44,254 bases of DNA from an uncultured Prevotella sp. (GCF_946407605.1 NZ_CAMJOS010000029.1:1-44254); one strand, 5' to 3'; numbered from the stretch's first letter, positions 8,062 through 16,357 are shown. The notes: a model not told the origin generated them from the letters alone. Translations and numbers: made by a program.

Positions 8062-8089
8062 TCAATTATCAATTGTCGATTATCAATTA
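8062..8089. repeat. Heptamer array 2 (TCAATTA x4)
   Basis: Four contiguous units TCAATTA, TCAATTG, TCGATTA, TCAATTA fill the -33 to -7 interval of the promoter of the following HD gene and lie upstream of the divergent LacI promoter. Confidence 0.75.
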
Positions 8090-8102
8090 TTTTGTACCTT
8101 TG
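8073..8102 (+). promoter_or_regulatory. Promoter of the HDIG gene
   Basis: The -7 box is TACCTTTG (8095-8102), followed by CA. A -33-like TTG lies at 8073-8075 inside heptamer array 2. The start codon follows 22 bases after the box. Confidence 0.75.
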
Positions 8103-8124
8103 CAAAAAATATTCAAGAATACAA

Positions 8125-8661
8125 ATGGATTATCAAGCAATTATCGACAAATATTATCCCGAAGACGATGACCTAAAGCGCCTGTTACTGTTGCATTCAC
8201 GACAGGTGGCGGACAAGTGCTTAGCGTTGTGTGAGAAACATCCTGAATTAGCATTAGACAATACCTTTGTGGAAGAGGCTGCCATGCTCCACGACATTGG
8301 CATTCGTTGGTGTCATGCCCCTTCCATCTTTTGCGTGGGTGACCAACATTATATTCGTCATGGACTGATTGGCGGTGAACTGTTGCGACAGGAGGGGCTT
8401 CCACGTCATGCTCAGGTTTGCGAGCGACATACTGGCACAGGACTCACCAAGGAGCAGATTGTCAGTCAGCAATTGCCTCTTCCTGCTGAGAATTATACGC
8501 CTGTGACCCTGGAAGAACAACTGATTTGCTATGCCGACAAGTTCTTTTCCAAGTCGAAGCCTGAGCGCGTATTGACGGTAGAGCAGGCGGCCCAAAGCCT
8601 TGAGAAATTCGGCCAAGATGGTGTGGAGAAATTCCTGCAATGGGCTGAAATGTTTGAGTAG
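8125..8661 (+). CDS. HDIG-domain phosphohydrolase
   Basis: This 178-residue soluble HD-superfamily protein has a complete ligand set: His24, His56-Asp57 (MLHDIGI), His102 (ERHTGTG) and Asp138 (YADKFFSKS). It resembles the short bacterial and archaeal HDIG proteins of unknown substrate often labelled 'HD domain-containing protein', which are predicted metal-dependent phosphohydrolases. It differs clearly from the HD protein at 2167. The ATG at 8125 is chosen because a consensus -7 box ends 22 bases upstream; the longer frame from 7942 would cross the LacI gene start and the promoter. It appears to be a single-gene unit, 92 bases before lptD, which has its own -7 box. Confidence 0.85.
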   Translation: MDYQAIIDKYYPEDDDLKRLLLLHSRQVADKCLALCEKHPELALDNTFVEEAAMLHDIGIRWCHAPSIFCVGDQHYIRHGLIGGELLRQEGLPRHAQVCERHTGTGLTKEQIVSQQLPLPAENYTPVTLEEQLICYADKFFSKSKPERVLTVEQAAQSLEKFGQDGVEKFLQWAEMFE

Positions 8662-8740
8662 AGTGGGACCAAACGGGTAAAAAACGTTAAAGAGTATGTA
8701 TTATCAGCATGCACCACTCCAAAAACTCCTAACTTTTTCG

Positions 8741-8748
8741 TAATTTTG
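8741..8748 (+). promoter_or_regulatory. -7 box directly before the lptD start
   Basis: TAATTTTG is followed by CAGCC and then the GTG start at 8754. With the usual spacing, transcription would begin within one or two bases of the start codon, giving a leaderless or nearly leaderless mRNA. No clear -33 element is visible at the expected place near 8717. Confidence 0.6.
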
Positions 8749-8753
8749 CAGCC

Positions 8754-11591
8754 GTGAAACGCAAGTCGGTCATATTTTTACTGCTTTCCGTCTTCCTTTG
8801 TGTGATGGCGGGCGTACCGTCGGCACCGGTTCAAGATGACAATACCCAGGTGGCGTTGTCTGACTCGTTGTCGCTTCCCGACTCGTTGTTTAAGTCTGAC
8901 TCTCTCGCTGTAGATACCACGCTAATGGACTCACTCCATCTGGCCATTTATAAGCGTAATAAAGCCATCGATGACTCGTTGGCGCTCGACAGCATCAACC
9001 GCACCAAGAAAAACGGTATTGATTCGCCTGTGCAGTTCTCGGCCGACGACTCGCTGGTCTATGTGGCCTCGTCGGGCATGTCGTTCCTCTACGGCAACTC
9101 GCATGTCACCTATCAGAACATGGATCTGCGTAGCGAGAATATTTATATGTGTATGGACTCTTCGCTGGTTCATGCCACTGGTGCTCGCGACAGTCTAGGC
9201 ACGCTCTACGGAAATCCCGTGTTTAAGATGGGTAGCGACACCTATGAGAGCGACACGATGGCCTTTAACTTCAAGACTAAGAAGGGCTTGATTCAGCAAG
9301 TATATACTGAGCAGGAAGACGGCTACCTCACCAGCGAACTGTCGAAGCGTGGCGCCAATGGCGAGTTATACCTGCAGCATGGTAAATACACCACTTGCGA
9401 CGAACCTCATCCCGATTTCTACCTGGCACTCTCGCGAGCCAAGGTGCGTCCTGGCAAGGATGTGGTGTTCGGTCCTGCCTATCTCGTGGTTTGCGACGTG
9501 CCCTTGCCGCTGGCCATCCCCTACGGTTTCTTCCCCTTTACCAAGAGTTATAGTAGTGGATTCATCATGCCTACCTATGGCGACGAAACAGAGCGTGGCT
9601 TCTATTTGCGCGATGGTGGCTATTATTTTGCCCTGTCCGACAAGATGGACCTGAAGGTATTGGGTGAGATTTATACCAAGGGCTCATGGGCTGTCAGCAC
9701 CCAAAGCAACTACCGCAAGCGCTACAAGTACAATGGTGCCTTCTATGCCAGTTATCAGAACTCGGTGACTGGCGAGAAGAATATGCCCGACTATTCTAAA
9801 CAGACCAGCTTCAAGATTCAATGGAGCCACCGGCAGGATGCCAAGGCCAATCCTTATTCCAACCTCTCGGCATCGGTCAACTTCGCCACTAGTAGCTACG
9901 AGCGTAACAACCTCTCGTCAATGTACAACCCACAGTCGCTCACGCAATCTACGCGTACTTCGTCTGTCAGCTATAGCACCAAGTTCTCGAGCATAGGCAT
10001 GTCGCTTAGCACCACCATGAACTTGAATCAGAACATGCGTGACTCGACTATCGCTATGACAATGCCCGACCTCAACATCTCCATTGCGCGCTTCTATCCT
10101 TTCCGCCGCAAGAAGATGGCTGGTGAACAAAAATGGTACGAGAAAATCTCACTCTCATATACGGGACGACTCAGCAACAGCATCTCAACAAAAGAAGACA
10201 AGTTGATGCACTCTAGTCTGACGCGAGACTGGAACAATGGTATGCAGCATACCATCCCCGTCAGCGCCAACTTCACTGTGCTGAACTATATCAACCTCAA
10301 CGCTACGTTCAACTTCACCGACCGCACCTATTTCCGCAAGACCATGCAGTCGTGGGATGGCTCTAAAGTGGTCAACGATACCGTTTATGGTCTATATAAC
10401 ATCTATAACTGGTCTATGTCGCTCAGCGCATCGACCAAGCTCTATGGCTTCCTCAAGCCTGGACCGAAGTTCCTCAAGGGTAAGATTTATGCTATCCGTC
10501 ACCTCGTCACCCCACAGGTGTCGTTTACCTATGCCCCTGACTTCAGCACCTCGCGCTATGGCTATTACGAAACCTATCAGAGAACCAATGCCGACGGTAG
10601 CGTCTCGCTTGTAGAATACTCGCCCTATGCAGGTCAACTCTATGGCGTGCCTGGTAAGGGTAAGACGGGAAGTATCTCATGGGATATCTCGAACAACTTG
10701 GAGATGAAGATGTACGACCGTAACGACTCGCTGAAGAAAATATATCTGATTGACGAGTTGGGCTTATCAATGAGTTATAACATGGCAGCAAAGATTCGTC
10801 CTTGGAGTGACCTTTCTACACGTTTGCGCTTGAAGCTCTCAAAGAACTACACCTTCAACATGAATGCTGTCTTTGCCAGCTATGTATATGAGGCCGACTC
10901 CGTGGGAGCAACACCACGCGTCAGCGAGCACACTACCTATTGGGAACAAGGTAAGATAGGTCGTTTTCAGGGCATGTCGCAAAACCTGTCATACACCATC
11001 ACCAACGATAAAATCAGCAGCATCATCAAGTGGCTCAAAGGTGAGCGTGACGATAAGAAAAATAATAATAATCGTAACAACCGCGACAACAACAAAGACG
11101 ATGATGACGATATCGACATCGACTCGAACCTCGACAAGGACCTTGAGGCTGGCAAGCATGGAGCCAGGAAAGAGAACGCAGGCAAGGCCGATACAGACGA
11201 GGACGGCTTTATGAAATATACTTGTCCTTGGTCGCTGAGTTTTGGTTATGGTATCACGATGCGTGAGGATACCGACCGCAGCAAGTTCAACTACAATACC
11301 ATGCGCTATCCCTATAAGTTTACGCAGAACCTGAACATGAGTGGAAATATCCGCCTCTCCGATGGCTGGAACATCTCCTTCTCCTCAGGTTACGACTTTG
11401 AGAACAAAAAGATATCAATGACCACCGCCTCGCTGGGGCGTGACCTCCATTGCTTTAACATGTCATGTTCTGTTGTGCTTGCGCCTTATACCAGTTACAA
11501 CTTCTCCTTCCGTTGTAACGCTTCCACCCTTACCGATGCCTTGAAATACGACAAGCGCTCATCGTATTCCAATGCCGTACAATGGTATTAA
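8754..11591 (+). CDS. lptD: LPS-assembly outer-membrane protein LptD (LptD_2 type)
   Basis: This 945-residue outer-membrane barrel is predicted to insert lipopolysaccharide into the outer leaflet. It has a signal peptide (MKRKSVIFLLLSVFLCVMAG), then a Ser/Asp-rich linker (about 30-90). An OstA-like jellyroll (about 95-250; SGMSFLYGNSHVTYQNMDLRS) is followed by the LptD barrel (about 250-945), with VCDVPLPLAIPYGFFPFT and many alternating aromatic strands. It ends in SNAVQWY, consistent with a terminal beta-signal. The start must be GTG at 8754: an in-frame TAA lies at 8730, and the next methionine (residue 18) would remove the signal peptide. An Asn/Asp-rich insertion at about 762-800 (NNNNRNNRDNNKDDDDD) is unusual. 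It overlaps the convergent antiporter stop by three bases. LptE and other lpt genes are absent here. Confidence 0.9.
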   Translation: MKRKSVIFLLLSVFLCVMAGVPSAPVQDDNTQVALSDSLSLPDSLFKSDSLAVDTTLMDSLHLAIYKRNKAIDDSLALDSINRTKKNGIDSPVQFSADDSLVYVASSGMSFLYGNSHVTYQNMDLRSENIYMCMDSSLVHATGARDSLGTLYGNPVFKMGSDTYESDTMAFNFKTKKGLIQQVYTEQEDGYLTSELSKRGANGELYLQHGKYTTCDEPHPDFYLALSRAKVRPGKDVVFGPAYLVVCDVPLPLAIPYGFFPFTKSYSSGFIMPTYGDETERGFYLRDGGYYFALSDKMDLKVLGEIYTKGSWAVSTQSNYRKRYKYNGAFYASYQNSVTGEKNMPDYSKQTSFKIQWSHRQDAKANPYSNLSASVNFATSSYERNNLSSMYNPQSLTQSTRTSSVSYSTKFSSIGMSLSTTMNLNQNMRDSTIAMTMPDLNISIARFYPFRRKKMAGEQKWYEKISLSYTGRLSNSISTKEDKLMHSSLTRDWNNGMQHTIPVSANFTVLNYINLNATFNFTDRTYFRKTMQSWDGSKVVNDTVYGLYNIYNWSMSLSASTKLYGFLKPGPKFLKGKIYAIRHLVTPQVSFTYAPDFSTSRYGYYETYQRTNADGSVSLVEYSPYAGQLYGVPGKGKTGSISWDISNNLEMKMYDRNDSLKKIYLIDELGLSMSYNMAAKIRPWSDLSTRLRLKLSKNYTFNMNAVFASYVYEADSVGATPRVSEHTTYWEQGKIGRFQGMSQNLSYTITNDKISSIIKWLKGERDDKKNNNNRNNRDNNKDDDDDIDIDSNLDKDLEAGKHGARKENAGKADTDEDGFMKYTCPWSLSFGYGITMREDTDRSKFNYNTMRYPYKFTQNLNMSGNIRLSDGWNISFSSGYDFENKKISMTTASLGRDLHCFNMSCSVVLAPYTSYNFSFRCNASTLTDALKYDKRSSYSNAVQWY

Positions 11592-13846
11592 TGCTTTTTC
11601 GCCTTTACCAGCAGGTCGAGGTCATCCTGTTCACCTACAATCCATAGAATGTCGCCTTCTTCAAACTGACGGGTAGGAGGTACTGAAGAGAGGTTCTCCT
11701 TACCTTCTTCAAGTCCTACGACCATGCAGTTATAATGACGGCGGATGGCACTCTGCTCAAGCGTCTTGCCAATGAAGGGACTGTCAGCACCAATGATGAA
11801 CTGGCGCAACTTCATCTCACGTTTTTCAAGTTCGGTATCGCTGCCTATGACCTCAGTCTCAAGGGCGTTGCGGAACTTTGTGAGCTGATCGTCACTGCCA
11901 ATAGCCTGTAGTTTGTCACCTGGGTAGATAATATAGTCGCCATCGGGAATGTTAAGTCGGCAACCGCCACGCAGGATGCTGCTGATATGTACACCATATT
12001 TGCGACCAAGGCTGAGCTGGCGCAGTGTGCAGCCCATCCAGCGGGAGTTGACAGGCACGTCGAAATCGGCAATATGTATATCGCGGTCCAGTAGTTTGCC
12101 CTCGTAAAGTGGCTTCTTCTTACCGAGTACCTGAGCCTCAATGTCGCGTGAGCGCAGGTTATTGATAAATAGTCGTTCCAACAGGATACTACGGCGTTTG
12201 ATGCCTCTAGACATAATGATAAGGACAACAGCTATCACGCCGATGGTGATAAGCAGGGCTGGGCCGAAGTTGGTGAGATACTGCACAACGTAGAACACGA
12301 AGTTGACAGCGATGAGCATGCGAATCAGGATGGTGAAGATAAGTGGCGGACGATTACGATTGCTCTCGTGCCACAGTGCCTTGAACTCTTCGCTGTGGTT
12401 CTTTTTCATTACCATGGCCCGCAGGAATGGTGAGATAATCAGGATGGTGGCGCAGCCAGTGATAGCGAGTCCATACCAATGGTCAAGGAAAATGCGCATG
12501 ATGAAGGGATGGAACACAGTGAGCATGACAACGATGACTGCAGTGGAAAGGATGGCATAGATCAGCGTGTTGACGGCCATCTGCGCGAGCAAACGTTTCC
12601 ATTTGCTTTGTTCGTTAGTGTTAGGATGGCTCATCGATAGGTGGTTGAGTGACGTAATGAGCCGCTTTGGCAACCTGTGCTCCAACGCATTATAAGCCGG
12701 CGTGGCAAGCCGTATCATGTAAGGTGTGAGAAATGTTGTTATGACGGATACGGCCACCACAACCGGATATAGGAAATCGCCAATGACACCCAGCGACAGG
12801 CCGAGCGAGGCGATGATAAACGAGAACTCACCAATCTGCGCCATGGAGAAACCACAACGCATGGCTGACTTGAGCGACTCGCCGCCCAGGAGGAACGAGA
12901 ATGAGCCGAAGATGGCCTGCCCCACGATGATGGTCATGACGAGCACAAAGATGGGTAGGGCGTAATCGACCAATATTTGCGGATCAACCAACATACCTAC
13001 CGACACGAAGAAGATGGCTCCAAAGAGGTTCTTCACTGGCTCCACCAATTTTTCTATACGCTCGGCCTCGATAGTCTCAGCCAGTATGCTGCCCATGATA
13101 AAGGCACCGAAAGCCGATGAGAAGCCTACCTCGGTAGAGACCACCGCCATAGCACAGCATAGACCAAGCGACACGATGAGCAGCACTTCGCTATTGATGA
13201 GCTTGCGCACACGACGTAGAAACAGCGGAATGGCAAAGATGCCAACCACCAGCCATAATACCAGGAAGAACCCAATCTTTATGACAGACTCCAGCATTTG
13301 ACCGCTGTCGGGACTGTTGCCGCTTGCAATGGCACTCAGCATCACCATCATCACGATGGCGAGGATATCCTCGAGAATGAGCACACTCATCACCAGACTG
13401 GCAAACTGCTGCTGGCGCAGACCCAAGTCGTCGAAAGCCTTATATATAATAGTGGTGGAACTCATGGCGAGCATACCGCCAAGGAAGATGCAGTTCATTT
13501 TGGACCATCCAAATGTATGACCAACAATGACGCCCAGCATGCCCATAGCGAAGATGATGCACACCACGGAGATGATGGGTGAAGCACCCATCTTCAGAAT
13601 CTTCTTAAATGAGAAGTCGAGTCCCAACGAGAACAGCAGGAACATAACGCCGATGTCGGCCCACAGGTGGATGTTTGAGGTATCTACGACGGAAGCCGTG
13701 TAGGGCATGTGGGGCGACACGAGGAAGCCAGCCACGATATAACCCAACACCAATGGCTGCTTGAGCCATTTGAAGACTATCGTTACCACGCCGGCCATCA
13801 TCAATATCAGCGCCAGGTCGCGTATCATCGTAGGGAGTTCTGCCAT
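11588..13846 (-). CDS. CPA2-family cation/proton antiporter with two TrkA-C domains (Kef-like)
   Basis: This 752-residue membrane transporter is predicted to exchange K+ or Na+ for H+. The N-terminal Na_H_Exchanger domain (about 10-385; about twelve helices) has FLLFSLGLDFSFKKI and the GFSSAFGAFIMGSILAET segment typical of CPA2. A second hydrophobic block (about 415-560, roughly four helices) follows, which is longer than in Escherichia coli KefB/KefC. The C-terminus carries two TrkA_C (RCK_C) modules (about 585-655 and 670-750; YIIYPGDKLQAIGSDDQL and GDILWIVGEQDDLDLL), which usually bind regulatory ligands. No TrkA_N NAD-binding domain is seen. It starts 15 bases after pepT on the same strand, so the two are probably cotranscribed. 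Ion specificity cannot be told from sequence. Confidence 0.88.
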   Translation of the reverse strand: MAELPTMIRDLALILMMAGVVTIVFKWLKQPLVLGYIVAGFLVSPHMPYTASVVDTSNIHLWADIGVMFLLFSLGLDFSFKKILKMGASPIISVVCIIFAMGMLGVIVGHTFGWSKMNCIFLGGMLAMSSTTIIYKAFDDLGLRQQQFASLVMSVLILEDILAIVMMVMLSAIASGNSPDSGQMLESVIKIGFFLVLWLVVGIFAIPLFLRRVRKLINSEVLLIVSLGLCCAMAVVSTEVGFSSAFGAFIMGSILAETIEAERIEKLVEPVKNLFGAIFFVSVGMLVDPQILVDYALPIFVLVMTIIVGQAIFGSFSFLLGGESLKSAMRCGFSMAQIGEFSFIIASLGLSLGVIGDFLYPVVVAVSVITTFLTPYMIRLATPAYNALEHRLPKRLITSLNHLSMSHPNTNEQSKWKRLLAQMAVNTLIYAILSTAVIVVMLTVFHPFIMRIFLDHWYGLAITGCATILIISPFLRAMVMKKNHSEEFKALWHESNRNRPPLIFTILIRMLIAVNFVFYVVQYLTNFGPALLITIGVIAVVLIIMSRGIKRRSILLERLFINNLRSRDIEAQVLGKKKPLYEGKLLDRDIHIADFDVPVNSRWMGCTLRQLSLGRKYGVHISSILRGGCRLNIPDGDYIIYPGDKLQAIGSDDQLTKFRNALETEVIGSDTELEKREMKLRQFIIGADSPFIGKTLEQSAIRRHYNCMVVGLEEGKENLSSVPPTRQFEEGDILWIVGEQDDLDLLVKAKKH

Positions 13847-13861
13847 CTCGTTGGTTCGTGA

Positions 13862-15085
13862 TTAAGAATTGTATTCAGCAGTCAGTTCGCATATTTTTAC
13901 GATGACCTGCATGGCCTTCTCCATGGATTGGATGGGCACAAACTCGTAGGGACCGTGGAAGTTGATGCCGCCAGCAAAAATGTTGGGGCAGGGTAGACCC
14001 TTGAACGACAACTGAGCGCCATCGGTGCCACCGCGGATGGGTTTGACCTTCGGAGCCACACCACAATCCTGCATGGCACGCAGCACCAAGTCGATGACGT
14101 GCATCTGCGGGTCTATCTTCTCCTTCATGTTATAGTACTGGTCCTTCACCTCGGCAGTAACCGTTCCATCGCCGTATTTCTGGTTCATCTGCTCCACAAC
14201 CTGCAGAATGAAACGCTTGCGGGCTTCGAACTTCTCGCGGTCGTGGTCGCGGATGATATAACTCAATTTGGCTTGCTCGGTCTGTGTTTGCATGCCAGTA
14301 AGATGATAGAAACCCTGATAGCCTTCGGTGGTCTCTGGCGTCTCGTCGGCAGGCAGTAGCCCTACCAGCTCAGCAGCAAGAAGCGAGGCGTTGACCATCT
14401 TGCCTTTGGCATAGCCTGGATGCACACTTACACCCTTAATGGTAATCTTAGCCGAGGCAGCATTGAAGTTCTCAAACTCCAACTCGCCTACATCACCACC
14501 GTCCATCGTATAGGCCCACTCACAGCCAAACTTCTCCACGTCAAAATGATGGGCACCCATGCCAATCTCCTCGTCAGGATTGAAGGCAACGCGAATCTTG
14601 CCGTGCTTTATTTCCTTATGTTCCTGCAGATAAACCATAGCCTGCATAATCTCAGCAATACCCGCCTTATCGTCGGCACCTAACAATGTGTGGCCGTCGG
14701 TCACTATCAAGTCTTCACCCCTGTGCAGCAGCAACTCGGGGAACTTGCCTGGCGACAGCATAATGCCGTCAGACAACAGGATGTCGCTGCCCTCGTAGTT
14801 CTCAACAATACGTGGCTTAATTTCGGCACCCGAGCAATCGGGACTGGTGTCATAGTGAGAAATAAAACCTATGGTGGGCGCATGGCCTTTCATATTTGAA
14901 GGCAGCGTGGCGTAGAGGTAACCCTTGTCGTCCATTTCCACGTCCTGTAGACCCTCGCGCTCCATCTCTTCTTTCAGATAGCGGGCAAAGACCAACTGTT
15001 TGGAGGTACTGGGCACGCTTTCGCTCTCTTCCGACGACTGCGTGTCGAACTTGGTGTAGTTTAAGAATCTTTCTGTAATATTCAT
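13862..15085 (-). CDS. pepT: Peptidase T (tripeptide aminopeptidase)
   Basis: This cytosolic M20-family dizinc aminopeptidase removes the N-terminal residue from tripeptides. Its 407 residues match the family length. Expected metal ligands and catalytic residues are present in order: [11 protein letters not shown] (His, Asp), LLGADDKAG (Asp), [14 protein letters not shown] (Glu-Glu) and [15 protein letters not shown] (Asp). The dimerisation or lid domain lies at about 205-320. The ATG at 15085 begins [19 protein letters not shown], the typical PepT start. It lies directly behind a strong terminator (15102-15130) that follows two tRNA genes, with no visible promoter in between, so expression by read-through from the tRNA promoter is possible. 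The antiporter gene follows after 15 bases. Confidence 0.95.
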   Translation of the reverse strand: MNITERFLNYTKFDTQSSEESESVPSTSKQLVFARYLKEEMEREGLQDVEMDDKGYLYATLPSNMKGHAPTIGFISHYDTSPDCSGAEIKPRIVENYEGSDILLSDGIMLSPGKFPELLLHRGEDLIVTDGHTLLGADDKAGIAEIMQAMVYLQEHKEIKHGKIRVAFNPDEEIGMGAHHFDVEKFGCEWAYTMDGGDVGELEFENFNAASAKITIKGVSVHPGYAKGKMVNASLLAAELVGLLPADETPETTEGYQGFYHLTGMQTQTEQAKLSYIIRDHDREKFEARKRFILQVVEQMNQKYGDGTVTAEVKDQYYNMKEKIDPQMHVIDLVLRAMQDCGVAPKVKPIRGGTDGAQLSFKGLPCPNIFAGGINFHGPYEFVPIQSMEKAMQVIVKICELTAEYNS

Positions 15086-15101
15086 TTGTATGGTTTTTGA
15101 T

Positions 15102-15130
15102 TAAAAAAAGGCAGGACTGATATCCTGCCT
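15102..15130 (-). terminator. Intrinsic terminator after the tRNA pair
   Basis: Read on the minus strand, an 8-bp perfect stem (AGGCAGGA / TCCTGCCT, loop TATCAG) is followed directly by seven T. It lies 10 bases after the tRNA-Val 3' end and 16 bases before the pepT start. Confidence 0.85.
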
Positions 15131-15139
15131 CACTTTTTG

Positions 15140-15214
15140 TAGGAACAATGGGACTCGAACCCATGACCTCTTCAATGTGACTGAAGCGCTCTAAACCAAC
15201 TGAGCTATGCTCCT
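15140..15214 (-). tRNA. tRNA-Val (anticodon CAC)
   Basis: A complete cloverleaf of 75 bases including the discriminator can be folded. The acceptor AGGAGCA pairs with TGTTCCT (one G-T pair). The D-stem is GCTC/GAGC, the anticodon stem CTTCA/TGAAG with loop GTCACAT, the variable loop AGGTC, and the T-arm ATGGG-TTCGAGT-CCCAT. The anticodon CAC, A73, A35 and C36 fit valine (codon GTG). CCA is not encoded. An A1-U72 first pair and G at position 32 are unusual. It shares a transcript with tRNA-Arg upstream. Confidence 0.85.
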
Positions 15215-15223
15215 GTGCATTTG

Positions 15224-15297
15224 TGAACCCGAAGGGATTCAAACCCTTGACCTTCAGAACCGGAATCTGACGCTCTATTCAGCTAAGCTACGGGTCC
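15224..15297 (-). tRNA. tRNA-Arg (anticodon CCG)
   Basis: A complete cloverleaf can be folded. The acceptor GGACCCG pairs with CGGGTTC (one G-T), then come TA, D-stem GCTT/GAGC, anticodon stem TCAGA/TCTGA with loop TTCCGGT, variable AGGTC and T-arm AAGGG-TTTGAAT-CCCTT. The anticodon CCG reads CGG (Arg) and the discriminator is A. CCA is not encoded. It is the first gene of the tRNA unit, nine bases before tRNA-Val. Confidence 0.9.
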
Positions 15298-15306
15298 CCT
15301 TGCGTT

Positions 15307-15350
15307 CGTTTGCGGGTGCAAAATTACACATTTTATTTTATTCCTGCAAA
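15307..15350 (-). promoter_or_regulatory. tRNA-Arg/tRNA-Val promoter and leader
   Basis: On the minus strand a -33 TTTG (complement of 15347-15350) lies 20 bases before the -7 box TAATTTTG (complement of 15319-15326). The box and start region read TTTGCACCCGCAAAC (complement of 15309-15323), identical to the same region of the tRNA-Arg(ACG) promoter at 44177-44191. Confidence 0.8.
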
Positions 15351-15434
15351 TTTTTGATGAGATATTTGCAACGGATTAAGGAATAATTCGCACCTCTGAC
15401 CTTGGGCCGAAGGCACTTTCACTCGAAAATGAAA

Positions 15435-15482
15435 GAAATATTCTATTTCCTTTTGCATTTTGCTCGCTTATTCGTACCTTTG
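15435..15482 (+). promoter_or_regulatory. Promoter of the lipoprotein-murB-MBL unit
   Basis: A -33 TTTG (15452-15455) lies 19 bases before the -7 TACCTTTG (15475-15482), which is followed by CA. Just upstream, GAAATA-TTC-TATTTC (15435-15449) is a perfect small inverted repeat that could be an operator. The remaining part of the 15298-15502 gap shows nothing else I can support. Confidence 0.75.
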
Positions 15483-15502
15483 CATGCCGAAAAGATAAAA
15501 AG

Positions 15503-16357
15503 ATGAAAAGGAATCTGGTAATTGGAGTGCTGACAGCCTGTCTGTTGACGGGTTGTAAACAGGGTAAAACCTCCTTTTTCAGTGACTCTGCTGCCGATGT
15601 GGACTCGACAGAGACAACAGAAAATTACCTCGAAGATGCTGACGAGGAAGATATGGATGAGCTCATTTCGGAAGAGCCCATGCCACAGGCGGCTGAAGAA
15701 TTGTTCGATGATTTCTTCTTTAACTTCGCCTCAAATCGCCGATTGCAGTTCGAACGTATTCATTTCCCCTTGGTGATTCGTTCAGACGCTAAGACCGACA
15801 CGCTGGAACGTTCGGAATGGCAGATGAACCACTTCTTCATGCATCAGGAGGAGTACACCCTGATTTTTGACAGCGAGCAGCAGATGGATATCGTCAAAGA
15901 TACCACTATCAACGAGGTGGTCGTGGAAAAGATTTTCCTTAGTCAGGCCTTTGTGCATCGTTATATCTTTCGTCGGGAAAACGGACAATGGATGCTTGAC
16001 GCTATTGACAAACAGACGCTCTCCCTCAATCACAACGCTTCATTCCTGGCTTTCTACCGTCGTTTTGCTACCGATTCGATATTCTGTCATAAGAGCCTGA
16101 GTCCGGAGATAAACTTCGTGGGGCCAGACCCCGACGATGAGTTCGGACAGATGGAAGGCGTCATCACGCCCGATTTCTGGGATGCTTTTGCTCCCGACCT
16201 GCCTCACGATACTATATATAATATTGTATATGGTCATCAGAACCACCATTCGGATTATAAGATTTTTGTGATGCGCGGCATTTCGAATGGTCAAGAGGTG
16301 GAACTTACCTTCCATCACGAGAAGGATAAATGGAAACTGGTAAAACTGACTGAATAA
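15503..16357 (+). CDS. DUF4348-family lipoprotein
   Basis: This predicted outer-membrane-directed lipoprotein has 284 residues. It has a short signal peptide with lipobox (VLTACLLTGC, acylated Cys18), then an acidic Ser/Thr/Asp/Glu-rich linker (about 25-60). A globular domain follows with LFDDFFFNFASNRRLQFERI, MNHFFMHQEEYTLIFDSEQQ and NGQWMLDAIDK, the pattern of the DUF4348 family of Bacteroidetes. The fold resembles small NTF2-like or 'DUF4348' domains of unknown function. Its TAA stop overlaps the murB ATG by one base (TAATG), so the two are translationally coupled, which points to a link with envelope growth. No catalytic motif is visible. The start at 15503 is the only ATG that gives a signal peptide. 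Confidence 0.85.
   Translation: MKRNLVIGVLTACLLTGCKQGKTSFFSDSAADVDSTETTENYLEDADEEDMDELISEEPMPQAAEELFDDFFFNFASNRRLQFERIHFPLVIRSDAKTDTLERSEWQMNHFFMHQEEYTLIFDSEQQMDIVKDTTINEVVVEKIFLSQAFVHRYIFRRENGQWMLDAIDKQTLSLNHNASFLAFYRRFATDSIFCHKSLSPEINFVGPDPDDEFGQMEGVITPDFWDAFAPDLPHDTIYNIVYGHQNHHSDYKIFVMRGISNGQEVELTFHHEKDKWKLVKLTE

Noticed and set aside
8062..8089. Heptamer arrays considered as CRISPR
   Set aside because: Units are seven bases with no spacers, and no cas genes are present.
8661..8719. GAGTGG/CCACTC inverted pair upstream of lptD
   Set aside because: The arms are six bases with a 47-base loop, too weak to claim a structure.
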